Origin: Candidatus Shapirobacteria bacterium UBA1435
Lineage (GTDB): Bacteria; Patescibacteriota; Microgenomatia; UBA12405
Length of the DNA: 9,608 nucleotides
Assembly: GCA_002329385.1 (NCBI GenBank)
Contig: DCTR01000026.1
Span: forward strand, 52,148-61,755
Direction: 5' to 3'
Part shown: one piece after another, positions 1-6,791 of the stretch
Position numbering within the stretch: the stretch's first letter is position 1
How the letters are laid out: every line of letters begins with the position of its first letter
Made by a program: the position numbers and the translations under genes
Notes under the pieces: generated by a model
The model's input: the letters and a program-made list of their open reading frames with translations, nothing else
The model's database searches: none
What the model was told of the DNA's origin: nothing

Positions 1-1
1 C

Positions 2-265
2 TATAACGTGATCCAGTTGGCAATCGGAGTGGTGTTGGGCAACTCGGCAAAAAATCTGGTAATGGCAATTGTGGACGATTTAATTATGCCCATGATTAGC
101 GTTTTGACTCCCGGTGGCAGCTGGGAAGAAAGAACAATCGTGGTGGGGCCGGCAAGCTTTCATGTCGGCAACCTGCTCTCAAACCTGCTTGATTTTTTTA
201 TTGTGGCAATCGTGGTTTATGTTGTGGTAAAAAAGATATTTAAGATAGATATTGGATCAAAATAA
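2..265 (+). CDS. mscL: Large-conductance mechanosensitive channel MscL, 5'-truncated by window edge
   Basis: MscL is a homo-oligomeric membrane pore that opens under high membrane tension and releases solutes during hypo-osmotic shock. The reading frame is open from the left edge, so the start lies outside the window; about 87 C-terminal residues are visible. They begin at the conserved N-terminal part of TM1 (NVIQLAIGVVLG, comparable to NVVDLAVGVIIG of E. coli). The DDLIMP motif follows, then a short periplasmic loop and TM2 (NLLDFFIVAIVVYVVVKKIF). The protein stops soon after TM2, so the C-terminal cytoplasmic helix is almost absent, as in short MscL forms. The GTG at 8 is an internal valine, not a start. 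The next gene begins 1 bp after the stop, so cotranscription with the ABC cassette is likely. The family assignment is strong; the missing N-terminus cannot be judged. Confidence 0.92.
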   Translation, partial: YNVIQLAIGVVLGNSAKNLVMAIVDDLIMPMISVLTPGGSWEERTIVVGPASFHVGNLLSNLLDFFIVAIVVYVVVKKIFKIDIGSK

Positions 266-266
266 A

Positions 267-953
267 ATGTACGCGGTAAGCAAAATCAGGAAGAAATTCG
301 GCGAGAAAGAAGTGCTGAAAGGAATAAGTTTTGAATTGAAAGATTCGGGAGTAGTGGGACTTTTGGGGCCAAACGGAGCCGGAAAGACAACCCTGATGAG
401 AGTGTTGGTGGGGTTTTTGAAAGCCAACGAGGGCGACATCAGCTGGGATAAAGCGAAAATAGAAACAAAATCGACCGAATACCGAAAAAAAATCGGCTAT
501 CTGCCTGAAAACAACCCGATTTATCCCACCAGCACGGTGGTTGAATACCTGGAGCTGATAGCAAACCTTAAGGGAATTGACAATCCAAAAACAGAAATCG
601 GCAAGGTAATAGTCGACTGCGGAATTAAAGACGTGATCGGACAAAAAATCGAGACGCTATCAAAGGGATATCGACAAAGAGTCGGCCTGGCGGCGGCGAT
701 TATGGGCGGAGCGAAATTACTGATTCTGGACGAACCGACGGTCGGCCTTGACCCGAAACAAATTATTGAAATCAGAGAGTTGATTAAGTCACTGGCCAAA
801 GATAGGATCGTGTTATTTTCTACCCATATATTGCCGGAAGCGAAAGCGATTTGCGACAGACTGCTATTAATTGATAAGGGTAAAATCGTTTTGGACGAAG
901 CACCATCAAAAATAAAAAATTTAGAGAAAAAATTTGTCGAATTAACCTCATGA
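267..953 (+). CDS. ABC-2 type transporter ATP-binding protein (GldA-like)
   Basis: This is the nucleotide-binding subunit that would drive the permease encoded next. All ABC motifs are present, counted from the ATG at 267 (228 aa). Walker A is GPNGAGKT (residues 34-41), the signature is LSKGYRQR (131-138), Walker B is LLILDEP (151-157), the D-loop is GLDP, and the H-loop is STH (His187). The Q-loop position reads GYLPEN, with Glu in place of Gln, as in many ABC-2 ATPases. At 228 aa it is shorter than GldA-type proteins of about 300 aa and lacks most of the C-terminal extension. A TTG at 252 would add five residues and overlap mscL; I prefer the ATG because the domain starts there and it leaves a 1-bp gap. 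No clear Shine-Dalgarno precedes either start. The stop overlaps the permease start as ATGA. The transported substrate cannot be read from the sequence. Confidence 0.93.
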   Translation: MYAVSKIRKKFGEKEVLKGISFELKDSGVVGLLGPNGAGKTTLMRVLVGFLKANEGDISWDKAKIETKSTEYRKKIGYLPENNPIYPTSTVVEYLELIANLKGIDNPKTEIGKVIVDCGIKDVIGQKIETLSKGYRQRVGLAAAIMGGAKLLILDEPTVGLDPKQIIEIRELIKSLAKDRIVLFSTHILPEAKAICDRLLLIDKGKIVLDEAPSKIKNLEKKFVELTS

Positions 954-1663
954 AAAATATCTGGACAATCGCTAAAAAAGAATGGCATTACCTGTTTACC
1001 AACCCCCTAGGTTACATTTTTGCCGGAATATTGCTTTTGGTGGCAAATTGGTTATTTTTTGGTGATCTATTTTTAATCGGCCAGGCGGAGATGAAAAATT
1101 ACTGGGGAGTGATGACTTTTTTGATGTCAATTTTTGTGCCGGCGATTGCCATGGGAGTAATTGCCGACGAGAAGAAAAGCGGCACCTGGGAAGTAATCTT
1201 GACAACCCCGATAAACGAGATAGAACTGATTGCCGGAAAAATGCTGGGGGTGGGAATGTATCTGGCGTTGGTGGTCGGCCTGTCATGGCCGGTGGCGGCA
1301 ACATTGGCCTTAATTGGCAGGCCCGATTTTGGCCAGATGGTTGGCGGATTTTTGGGAGCAATGCTTCTGGCCTGGGCATACCTGGCGCTAAGCGTGTTTA
1401 TGTCGAGCCTAACCAACCAGTCGATAGTGGCGTTTTTGTCTTCGACGGTAATTCTTTTGGTTAACAGCCTGTTGGGACAAGAGGGAATAGCGGGAAAATT
1501 CCCCAGCCTAATTAAAAACATTTTGACAGCAGTCAGCCTTAATGCCAGAGCTTCAATGTTTACCAACGGGCTGATTGAGATCGGCAGTTTAGTGTTTTTT
1601 GTCTCCTGGATATTAATATTTTCGATTTTATCGGTGCTTAGCCTTAAGGCAAGAGACAAATGA
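950..1663 (+). CDS. ABC-2 type permease (GldF-like)
   Basis: This is the membrane subunit paired with the preceding ATPase, 237 aa. About six hydrophobic segments are visible, near residues 21-42, 54-72, 100-122, 130-152, 156-176 and 210-232. Between the second and third lies the conserved cytoplasmic element ADEKKSGTWEVILTTPI followed by ELIAGK. This matches the E(K/R)xxGTxExLLTxP hallmark of GldF/NosY-like ABC-2 permeases and probably contacts the ATPase. The N-terminus (WTIAKKEWHYLFTNPLGYIF) is also typical of this family. The start overlaps the ATPase stop by 4 bp (ATGA) and the stop overlaps the next start in the same way, so translation is probably coupled. No lipoprotein or substrate-binding component accompanies it apart from the GldG-like and DUF4340 partners. 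Family assignment is firm; the GldF comparison is architectural and does not imply gliding. Confidence 0.9.
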   Translation: MKNIWTIAKKEWHYLFTNPLGYIFAGILLLVANWLFFGDLFLIGQAEMKNYWGVMTFLMSIFVPAIAMGVIADEKKSGTWEVILTTPINEIELIAGKMLGVGMYLALVVGLSWPVAATLALIGRPDFGQMVGGFLGAMLLAWAYLALSVFMSSLTNQSIVAFLSSTVILLVNSLLGQEGIAGKFPSLIKNILTAVSLNARASMFTNGLIEIGSLVFFVSWILIFSILSVLSLKARDK

Positions 1664-3120
1664 TCAGAAAAATACTTCCCTACGCTACCGGCATAAACCT
1701 AGTCATCGGACTGGTGCTTTTAAACCTGGCAACCAGTTATTTTCCTTTTTGGAGATTGGATTTGAGCCGGGGAAAGGTGCACAGCCTAAACCAGGCAACA
1801 GTAAAAATCATCAAGCAAATCGACGATATCATATCGATAAAACTTTACGCCACTGAAGATTTACCGCCAGAAGCCAAACCGACAGCGGACAACCTAAAAA
1901 CGATATTAAAAGAAATGGCCAGGGTAAATCCCGGTAAAATTAAAATCGAGTATTTGGACCCATCAAAAGAGGAGAAGGTCAAGGAGGAAGCGCTGGGACT
2001 GGGGATACAACCGTTGCAGTTTTCATCAGTTAAGTCCGACAAGTTTGAAATCAGCCAGGGATATTTGGGGTTGGTGTTGGGTTTTGGCGGCAAGCAGGAG
2101 GTGGTGCCAGTGGCGGGAGACGTAGACAACATGGAATACATATTGATGTCGTCGTTGGCAAGGTTAAGGAGAGACAAGGCGATCAAGATTGTTTTGGCGG
2201 AGACCAGTCAAGAAGAAGACGGGCCGGGACTGTTGAAAAGACTGCTTGGCAAAGAATACCAACTGGAAGAAATCAAGCTGGAGGAAGATTTTAAAATCGC
2301 CTCGGATGCCGCCAGCCTGGTGATTTTGGGCTATCCGAAGATTACGGAAAAAGGGGTGGAAAAGATCGACCAGTGGATCAAGGCGGGAAAGGGATTAGTG
2401 GTTTTTGCCAGCCCAATCAGGGTGGATTCAAGTATGACGGCGATAAAAAACGAAGAAACGGGACTAGGAGAATTGCTAAAAAAATACGGGATAACCATCG
2501 AGCAGAAACTGGTGACAGATCAAAGCAGCGCCATCGCCAATTTCAGGACGCAAAACGGCGCCTTTTTGAGCCAGTATCCATACTGGGTGCAGGTCAGGCC
2601 GGAAAACATCGATTATTCGATGCCGGTAACGTCGGGAATCAGCAATTTGCTTTTGCCTTGGGTTTCGCCGGTTGGGGCAAACGGAGAGGCAAAAAACTGG
2701 CTGTGGTCGAGCCAGATGGTGAGAACCACCAGCGACTTTAGTGATTTAGCGCCAGATATGGTTAAGAGAATAGATGGAAAAAGTGAAAGGGTGGGGTTGG
2801 CAGCGATAAACATGAAAGGTGTTAAGCTGGCAGTGGTGGGAAACAGCGATTTTGTGAACGACCAGTTTGTTTACAACAGTCAGCAAAATCTCGGACTTGC
2901 CCTAAATTTGATTGATTATTTGTCGGCCAACTCGGAATTGCTGTCGATCAGAAGTAAAAACTTAACGGCAAACCCTCTAAGACAGATCGACGACAAAACC
3001 AAGAGTCTAATTAAGACAATCAACCTGGCGGCGCCGATGATAATGCTGGGGATAATTTGGGTGATAAACCAGGTAAACAGGAGAAGAAAAAATGAAAACT
3101 GGGCAAGAAAAACCAGGTAA
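1660..3120 (+). CDS. GldG-type ABC transporter auxiliary membrane protein
   Basis: This 486-aa protein has the layout of the GldG / ABC_transp_aux family. An N-terminal membrane anchor (about residues 10-30) is followed by the signature RLDLSRGKVHSLNQAT, equivalent to the 'R(F/W)DLT..k.ysLs.aT' segment at the head of GldG domains. A large extracytoplasmic region follows (about 45-450) and a second membrane helix lies near the C-terminus (about 448-470), ending in a basic NRRRK tail. The family is always associated with an ABC-2 ATPase and permease and is thought to be an extracytoplasmic partner of the transporter; its biochemical role is unsettled. The gene begins at an ATGA overlap with the permease, and its last 29 bp overlap the DUF4340 gene in another frame. 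No catalytic residues are evident. The family call is secure; function is inferred from neighbours only. Confidence 0.85.
   Translation: MIRKILPYATGINLVIGLVLLNLATSYFPFWRLDLSRGKVHSLNQATVKIIKQIDDIISIKLYATEDLPPEAKPTADNLKTILKEMARVNPGKIKIEYLDPSKEEKVKEEALGLGIQPLQFSSVKSDKFEISQGYLGLVLGFGGKQEVVPVAGDVDNMEYILMSSLARLRRDKAIKIVLAETSQEEDGPGLLKRLLGKEYQLEEIKLEEDFKIASDAASLVILGYPKITEKGVEKIDQWIKAGKGLVVFASPIRVDSSMTAIKNEETGLGELLKKYGITIEQKLVTDQSSAIANFRTQNGAFLSQYPYWVQVRPENIDYSMPVTSGISNLLLPWVSPVGANGEAKNWLWSSQMVRTTSDFSDLAPDMVKRIDGKSERVGLAAINMKGVKLAVVGNSDFVNDQFVYNSQQNLGLALNLIDYLSANSELLSIRSKNLTANPLRQIDDKTKSLIKTINLAAPMIMLGIIWVINQVNRRRKNENWARKTR
3079..3083 (+). promoter_or_regulatory. Shine-Dalgarno AGGAG for the DUF4340 gene
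   Basis: AGGAG lies 8 nt before the ATG at 3092, inside the end of the GldG-like gene. It is the only well-placed, near-consensus Shine-Dalgarno site I found in the window and it supports the chosen start. It also shows that the organism does use anti-Shine-Dalgarno pairing at internal operon genes, in contrast to the operon-leading genes. Confidence 0.7.
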
Positions 3121-3952
3121 TAAATATTGGTGGTGGTCAACAACCGCCCTGGTGTTGGCGGGGTTATTTTTGGTGTGGTCGAAAAACAGCAACGAAACAA
3201 AAACAAACAAATCGGCCGATTATTTTAATGGTGAAATTAACCAGATAAAAATCGGCTTCCCTAAACAGGCAAAAGAAAACATCATCGCAAAGGAAGGAAA
3301 TGGCTGGGTGGTGAAGGAAGCAGACGGAGAAGTGCCGGCCGACGCAGAGATGGTGGAGAGGGCGGTTGAAGAATTAAAGGAAATCCGACTGGAAGATCCG
3401 GTTTCGGTAAACAAAGAAAAATTTGGTAATTTTGGCCTAAGTGACGACGAAAAAGTCGTAATCGAGACCGGAGGCAAGAGGCTTGAAGTGGGTAAAATGA
3501 CGGAAATGATGGACGGAACATATGTCAAAGGCGATGAAGACAAGGTATATAAAATAGACGGTATTTTGGAATTTGCCAGGGTAAGCGATCAAAGTTACTG
3601 GTATCAAAAGAAGATCAAGACAGTGGAGCCGGAAAAGATCAAAGCAATCGTGGTTGGCGGCTTTGGCAAATCAAAAGAGTTTAGAAAAAAGGAAGACGGG
3701 GGCTGGGAAAATCAGGGACTGGCAGACAAGGTCACAAACCTGCCGGTCGACAGACTACTAAAAAATTTTTCACCGAGCAAAAACAGCAAAATTTATAAAC
3801 TGGAAATACTAACCGAAGAAAAAAAATATGTTTTGGAATTGGGCAGGGAAACGAAGGGTAAAGAGACAACCGACTGGATTAAAGACGAGAAAGGAAAATA
3901 CTGGCAAATAAACGGAGAAGACTTCAATTTATTGACAGGGGTATTAAACTAA
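3092..3952 (+). CDS. DUF4340 domain-containing membrane-anchored protein
   Basis: A 286-aa protein with a short polar N-terminus, one membrane anchor (about residues 12-30, rich in Trp, Ala and Leu) and a long charged extracytoplasmic region. The body has the pattern expected of DUF4340: an early strand pair reading KEGNGWVVKEADGEVPADAEMV, the segment FGLSDDEKVVIETGGKRLEVGK (compare 'yGLd.p...v.....g....l.vG'), then VYKIDG. It closes with a second similar half containing DRLLKNFSP and YVLELGRET. DUF4340 genes commonly sit directly downstream of GldG-type genes, as here, so it is probably a fourth component of the same envelope complex. The start is set by an AGGAG site 8 nt upstream, which makes a 29-bp overlap with the preceding gene. 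No enzymatic motif is visible. Family call is good; role unknown. Confidence 0.82.
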   Translation: MKTGQEKPGNKYWWWSTTALVLAGLFLVWSKNSNETKTNKSADYFNGEINQIKIGFPKQAKENIIAKEGNGWVVKEADGEVPADAEMVERAVEELKEIRLEDPVSVNKEKFGNFGLSDDEKVVIETGGKRLEVGKMTEMMDGTYVKGDEDKVYKIDGILEFARVSDQSYWYQKKIKTVEPEKIKAIVVGGFGKSKEFRKKEDGGWENQGLADKVTNLPVDRLLKNFSPSKNSKIYKLEILTEEKKYVLELGRETKGKETTDWIKDEKGKYWQINGEDFNLLTGVLN

Positions 3953-3960
3953 TTTAGACT
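3932..3960 (+). promoter_or_regulatory. Candidate sigma70-type promoter for the YtxH-like gene
   Basis: A consensus -35 TTGACA (3932-3937) lies within the last codons of the DUF4340 gene. It is separated by 17 bp from TAGACT (3955-3960), which matches the -10 consensus at 4 of 6 positions. Transcription would start near 3967 and give a leader of about 23 nt before the ATG at 3990. A less likely alternative -10 is TAGCAT at 3972-3977. The promoter suggests that the YtxH-like gene is transcribed separately from the ABC cassette. Confidence 0.5.
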
Positions 3961-3971
3961 GTTTTTACAGT
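3958..3971. repeat. Perfect 5-bp dyad ACTGT-tttt-ACAGT between the DUF4340 and YtxH-like genes
   Basis: ACTGT (3958-3962) and ACAGT (3967-3971) are perfect inverted repeats around TTTT. The left arm overlaps the candidate -10 and the right arm covers the expected transcription start. It could be a small operator or a weak hairpin ending the ABC transcript, since TTTTT follows at 3977-3981. The low GC content of the stem makes a strong terminator unlikely. A dyad this short can also arise by chance. Confidence 0.3.
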
Positions 3972-3989
3972 TAGCATTTTTAAAGGATA

Positions 3990-4418
3990 ATGGCAAAAAA
4001 TAGCGGAAAATTCTTTTTAGCAGGTTTGATGGGGGCAGTAGCCGGAGCCGTAGGCGGATTATTATTTGCTCCACAATCAGGTAAAAAAACCAGAGCAGAA
4101 ATTACCAGTATGGCGGCAAGGATACTTAAAGAGGTAAAAGTAGGAGCCAAAGACACCGAAGAGAAGGTAAAAGAAGTTTTCGGAGAGAAGACAAAAGAAG
4201 CGGTGGATAAATATAACGAGATCAGGGAATCGGTCGCAGGAAAGGTGGCGGCGGTGAAGAAAGCGGGCAATCAAATTGACCGGGCAAAATACGGTATGAT
4301 AGTTGACGATGTGGTGGCCGAATTTAAAGACGATATTCCCAACGCCAAAAAGGGTATGGAAAGACTTTCAGACCAGCTGAAAAAGGACTGGGAAAAAGTC
4401 AAAAAGGCCTTAGCTTAA
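3990..4418 (+). CDS. YtxH-like small membrane protein
   Basis: This 142-aa protein starts with a hydrophobic Gly/Ala-rich segment (about residues 8-27) followed directly by LLFAPQSGKKTR, the hallmark of the YtxH family ('GllfAPkSGkeTR'). The rest is a highly charged, Lys/Glu-rich helical region that probably extends into the cytoplasm as a coiled coil. YtxH proteins are widespread; Bacillus members are linked to general stress, but no biochemical activity is established. The gene has its own candidate promoter; AAAGGA ends only 2 nt before the ATG, too close for a good Shine-Dalgarno. It converges on obg, and the two reading frames overlap by 9 bp at their ends. It could be an accessory of the preceding envelope cassette, but only the neighbourhood hints at that. 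Confidence 0.8.
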   Translation: MAKNSGKFFLAGLMGAVAGAVGGLLFAPQSGKKTRAEITSMAARILKEVKVGAKDTEEKVKEVFGEKTKEAVDKYNEIRESVAGKVAAVKKAGNQIDRAKYGMIVDDVVAEFKDDIPNAKKGMERLSDQLKKDWEKVKKALA

Positions 4419-5360
4419 TTTCTGGCTCAACAAATCGGAGAGTTTTTTTATCGAGGTGTCGTCGATTATCGAGACGGCGATGACGGCTTTGGTTTTTCTC
4501 AACAGATTTTGCTGTTGGGTTTTGGTGAGCAGGTCGGACTTAGTGATAACAATAATTTCAGGTTTATTGGCTAATTTTTGGCTATAAGACTCCAACTCCT
4601 GACGGACGACCCGATAGTCGGCTTGCAGGTCGCTTGAGTCGGCAGACAGACAGTGAACCAGAAGACGGGTGCGCTCGATGTGTTTGAGAAATTTTATGCC
4701 CAATCCCCTACCGAGGGAAGCACCGCTTATCAGCCCGGGGATGTCAGCAATAATAAGATTGGCCCTGGTGACTCCCAAATTGGGTTCGAGAGTGGTAAAC
4801 GGATAATTGGCGACCTTAGCCCCGGCAGAAGTAAGTTCATTTAACAGCGACGTTTTGCCAGCGTTGGGGAGGCCAATCAGGCCGATGTCGGCGATAAGTT
4901 TAAGCTGGAGAAAAAGTTTTTTGGGACGAACAACCTGGCCGGGGGTCGATTCGGTGGGGGCCTGATTAGTGGCGCTGCGGTGGCGAAAATTGCCAATGCC
5001 ACCCTTACCACCTTTGGCGATTAATAATTTTTGGCCGACAAGGGTGAGCTCCTGCTGGGTGCCGTTGTCGTAGATTATTTGGGTGCCAACAGGCAGGGAG
5101 AGGATAAGATCGGTGCCGTTTTTGCCGGTGCGCTGATTTGGGCCGCCAGGATGGCCGTTTTCTGCTTCAAATTCATGCTGACGACGAAACTGTGATAACC
5201 GGGAAATATCGGAGACGGCCTGAAAGTAAACCGAACCGCCAGAACCGCCATCGCCGCCGTCCGGCCCGCCTTTTGGCCGCCACCGATCACGATAAAAATG
5301 GACCAGGCCATCGCCGCCATTACCGGCTTTAATAACAAGACTGACTTCGTCAATCAACAT
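4410..5360 (-). CDS. obg: GTPase Obg/CgtA, short form without C-terminal OCT domain
   Basis: Obg is an essential GTPase that binds the 50S subunit and acts in its assembly and in stress control. The N-terminal Obg fold (about residues 1-155) has the glycine-rich signature KGGPDGGDGGSGG (30-42), which matches the family. The G domain has G1 GLPNAGKT (163-170), the switch-I segment YPFTT (186-190), G3 DIPG (206-209), G4 TKSD (273-276) and a G5-like VSI (296-298). G1 is normally GFPNAGKS; here Leu and Thr replace Phe and Ser. The protein ends at 316 aa, right after the G domain, so the OCT domain found in longer Obg proteins is missing. The frame closes normally and no downstream continuation is possible because the convergent gene is there, so this looks like a real short form. 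A TATAAT lies 6 nt before the ATG. Confidence 0.95.
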   Translation of the reverse strand: MLIDEVSLVIKAGNGGDGLVHFYRDRWRPKGGPDGGDGGSGGSVYFQAVSDISRLSQFRRQHEFEAENGHPGGPNQRTGKNGTDLILSLPVGTQIIYDNGTQQELTLVGQKLLIAKGGKGGIGNFRHRSATNQAPTESTPGQVVRPKKLFLQLKLIADIGLIGLPNAGKTSLLNELTSAGAKVANYPFTTLEPNLGVTRANLIIADIPGLISGASLGRGLGIKFLKHIERTRLLVHCLSADSSDLQADYRVVRQELESYSQKLANKPEIIVITKSDLLTKTQQQNLLRKTKAVIAVSIIDDTSIKKLSDLLSQKLS

Positions 5361-5366
5361 AGGTGA

Positions 5367-5372
5367 ATTATA
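5367..5372 (-). promoter_or_regulatory. -10 element TATAAT immediately upstream of obg (leaderless start)
   Basis: On the minus strand a perfect TATAAT is followed by six bases (TCACCT) and then the obg ATG. Transcription starting about 7 nt after the -10 would begin at the ATG itself. There is no recognisable -35 at 17 bp (GCCACC) and no room for a Shine-Dalgarno. The element lies in the 23-bp gap between rlmN and obg, so obg can be transcribed independently of rlmN. Confidence 0.6.
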
Positions 5373-5383
5373 CCGTTAAAAAC

Positions 5384-6391
5384 TTATTTGGTGGCCAGCT
5401 GGCCGCAAGCGGCAGAAATGTCAGCACCCAAAGATCGGCGAAGAGTGAAGTTTGGACCAAGGCGGGAAAGCGTCCGGGTAAAACGGTTGACCGTCTGGGG
5501 AGGGCTGGGAACAATTTTTGACAACACGGGATTTGCCGGAATAAGATTAAGAAAAAATAGACGATGAGAACGTAAAAAATCGATGAGAAGCGAAAGATCG
5601 GAAGGAGAATCGTTGACATCCCGGATAAGAACATATTCAAAGAAGAGCTGACGTTTTGTTTGCTCGACATAATTAAAACAGGCATCAAGCAGGACAGGGA
5701 GAGGAAATTGGCGGTTGACAGGCATTAGTGACGTTCTGACGTGATTTTTTAGAGAATGGAGGGAGATCGCCAGATTGATCTGGGTGTTTAGGCGAGTAAA
5801 GTCGTAAATACGGGGAACGATGCCAGCGGTGGAGACACTGATTTTCCGCTGGCCAATAAAACACCCCGAAGGTGAGTTGATAATCTTTAGCGAGGCAACT
5901 AAATTATCCCAATTTAGAAACGGCTCACCCATGCCCATAAATACCACCCGGCTAATTTTTTGGGGAGAACCATTCTCGGACAGGTGGCATCGCCAGAAAA
6001 GCAATTGATCAACAATTTCTTCTACAGACAGGTTTCTTTTGAACCCCATGACACCGGTGGCACAAAAACGACAGCCAAGAGAACAGCCGACTTGGGTGCT
6101 AAGGCAAACCGAAAGCCAGGAGCCGTAATCCATCAAAACGGTTTCAATGGCAAGACCGTCGGACAAAACCAGCCTGGCCTTGATGGCCTGGGGAGATTTT
6201 TCCAAAGCGGATAGCTTGAGGGAATATAGGGGAAAACTGGCCGACAGATGCTGGCGCAAGGCGGCGGGCAGATCGGTCATTTGCTCAAAGCCCTGATAGC
6301 GACCGGAAAAATAGTTTTTAGTTACCTGCCGAAAGCGATATTCCGGAAATCCCCGCGAGGAGAGAAAAGCTTTGAGGGCATCAATATCCAT
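5384..6391 (-). CDS. rlmN: Dual-specificity 23S rRNA/tRNA adenine-C2 methyltransferase RlmN
   Basis: RlmN is a radical-SAM enzyme that methylates C2 of A2503 in 23S rRNA and A37 in some tRNAs. The [4Fe-4S] motif CX3CX2C is seen as CSLGCRFC (Cys103, Cys107, Cys110). The two catalytic cysteines are both present: Cys96 in SVCLSTQVGC (equivalent to E. coli Cys118, which resolves the intermediate) and Cys329 in SAACGQLA (equivalent to Cys355, the methyl carrier). VFMGMGEPFLN (150-160) is the family's SAM-binding GEP segment, and ISVSTAGIVP and NLAISLHS follow as expected. At 335 aa, length is normal and the protein looks fully active. Having both Cys118 and Cys355 equivalents fits RlmN; Cfr shares them, but the housekeeping context favours RlmN. 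The gene lies between thioredoxin (38 bp upstream) and obg (23 bp downstream), with a -10-like TAAACT 6 nt before the ATG. Confidence 0.95.
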   Translation of the reverse strand: MDIDALKAFLSSRGFPEYRFRQVTKNYFSGRYQGFEQMTDLPAALRQHLSASFPLYSLKLSALEKSPQAIKARLVLSDGLAIETVLMDYGSWLSVCLSTQVGCSLGCRFCATGVMGFKRNLSVEEIVDQLLFWRCHLSENGSPQKISRVVFMGMGEPFLNWDNLVASLKIINSPSGCFIGQRKISVSTAGIVPRIYDFTRLNTQINLAISLHSLKNHVRTSLMPVNRQFPLPVLLDACFNYVEQTKRQLFFEYVLIRDVNDSPSDLSLLIDFLRSHRLFFLNLIPANPVLSKIVPSPPQTVNRFTRTLSRLGPNFTLRRSLGADISAACGQLATK

Positions 6392-6397
6392 ACGAAT

Positions 6398-6403
6398 AGT
6401 TTA
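6398..6403 (-). promoter_or_regulatory. -10-like element TAAACT upstream of rlmN
   Basis: On the minus strand TAAACT (4 of 6 consensus positions, fitting TANNNT) is followed by six bases (ATTCGT) and the rlmN ATG, the same geometry as at obg. The hexamer 17 bp upstream (TTAGTC) is a poor -35. No Shine-Dalgarno fits between. Alone it would be weak; the shared spacing gives it weight. Confidence 0.42.
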
Positions 6404-6429
6404 CCCTTAGTTTTCGGAAAGACTAAATT

Positions 6430-6747
6430 TCAGTATCTGTTGATAAGATCCAAATAGTCCTGTTTTTGGTGAAAGCCGACCAGATTTTCTTTGGCCTGGC
6501 CGTCAACAAAAAGGTAGACAGAGGGGATGCTGCTGATGCCATATTGGGATGCCAACTGGCTTTCTTCATCGACATTGACCTTGACCACTTTAACTTTTCC
6601 GGAAAGCTCCTGGCCGATTTCATCAATCAATGGGCCGAGCATTTGACAAGGCCCGCACCAGGGAGCCCAGAAATCAACCAAAACCTTTCCCTGATAATCA
6701 AGGACTTCGGACTGAAAATTCGATTGGGTGGCGATTATGTGGCTCAT
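6430..6747 (-). CDS. trxA: Thioredoxin
   Basis: A cytoplasmic thiol-disulfide reductant of standard size (105 aa). The active site is WCGPC (residues 30-34) within [16 protein letters not shown]. The cis-proline lies in SSIPS (Pro75), and the preceding VNVDEE and following YLFVDGQ segments are typical thioredoxin strands. No signal peptide is present. No thioredoxin reductase gene is in the window. It has its own promoter with a consensus -35, so it is probably transcribed separately from the upstream four-gene operon. The leader is only a few nucleotides long and has no Shine-Dalgarno (AATTCAAAATT precedes the ATG). The TGA stop gives exactly the family's usual length, which supports TGA being read as stop in this organism. 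Confidence 0.95.
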   Translation of the reverse strand: MSHIIATQSNFQSEVLDYQGKVLVDFWAPWCGPCQMLGPLIDEIGQELSGKVKVVKVNVDEESQLASQYGISSIPSVYLFVDGQAKENLVGFHQKQDYLDLINRY

Positions 6748-6760
6748 AATTTTGAATTAA

Positions 6761-6791
6761 AATATATTACTAATATTGTAGTATTTGTCAA
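6761..6791 (-). promoter_or_regulatory. Sigma70-type promoter of the thioredoxin gene
   Basis: On the minus strand a perfect -35 TTGACA (6786-6791) is followed after 16 bp by TAATAT (6764-6769, 4 of 6) or after 19 bp by TATATT (6761-6766, 5 of 6). Either implies a leader of roughly 7-10 nt before the ATG at 6747, without a Shine-Dalgarno. The TGA stop codon of the upstream coiled-coil gene (6788-6790) lies inside the -35 box. This is the best -35/-10 pair in the window. Confidence 0.65.

Noticed and set aside
8..10. GTG at 8 as the start of mscL
   Set aside because: The frame is open to the left edge and the residues before it (YN) align with the conserved MscL N-terminus, so the gene is cut by the window.
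252..266. TTG start for the ABC ATPase, overlapping mscL
   Set aside because: The extra residues MDQNK precede the domain without adding conserved sequence; the ATG at 267 is a better codon and leaves a simple 1-bp gap.
521..988. Minus-strand open frame (155 codons) opposite the ATPase gene
   Set aside because: It is antisense to an ATPase whose signature, Walker B and H-loop lie in this stretch; it has no recognisable domain.
1099..1659. Long minus-strand open frame (186 codons) opposite the permease gene
   Set aside because: It is fully antisense to a well-supported six-helix permease, shows no family motif, and its length follows from the low frequency of stop codons opposite this coding frame.
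2373..2741. Plus-strand open frame (122 codons) within the GldG-like gene
   Set aside because: It is another frame of a long conserved gene, with Gly/Arg/Lys-rich random-looking composition and no start signal.
4404..4411. AAGGCCTT palindrome as a bidirectional terminator
   Set aside because: A loop-free 8-bp palindrome cannot form a useful hairpin, and it is inside coding sequence.
5384..6391. RlmN being Cfr, an antibiotic-resistance methyltransferase
   Set aside because: Both share the cluster and catalytic cysteines, but the housekeeping neighbours (obg, trxA) and the absence of mobile elements favour RlmN. An alignment to both families would settle it.
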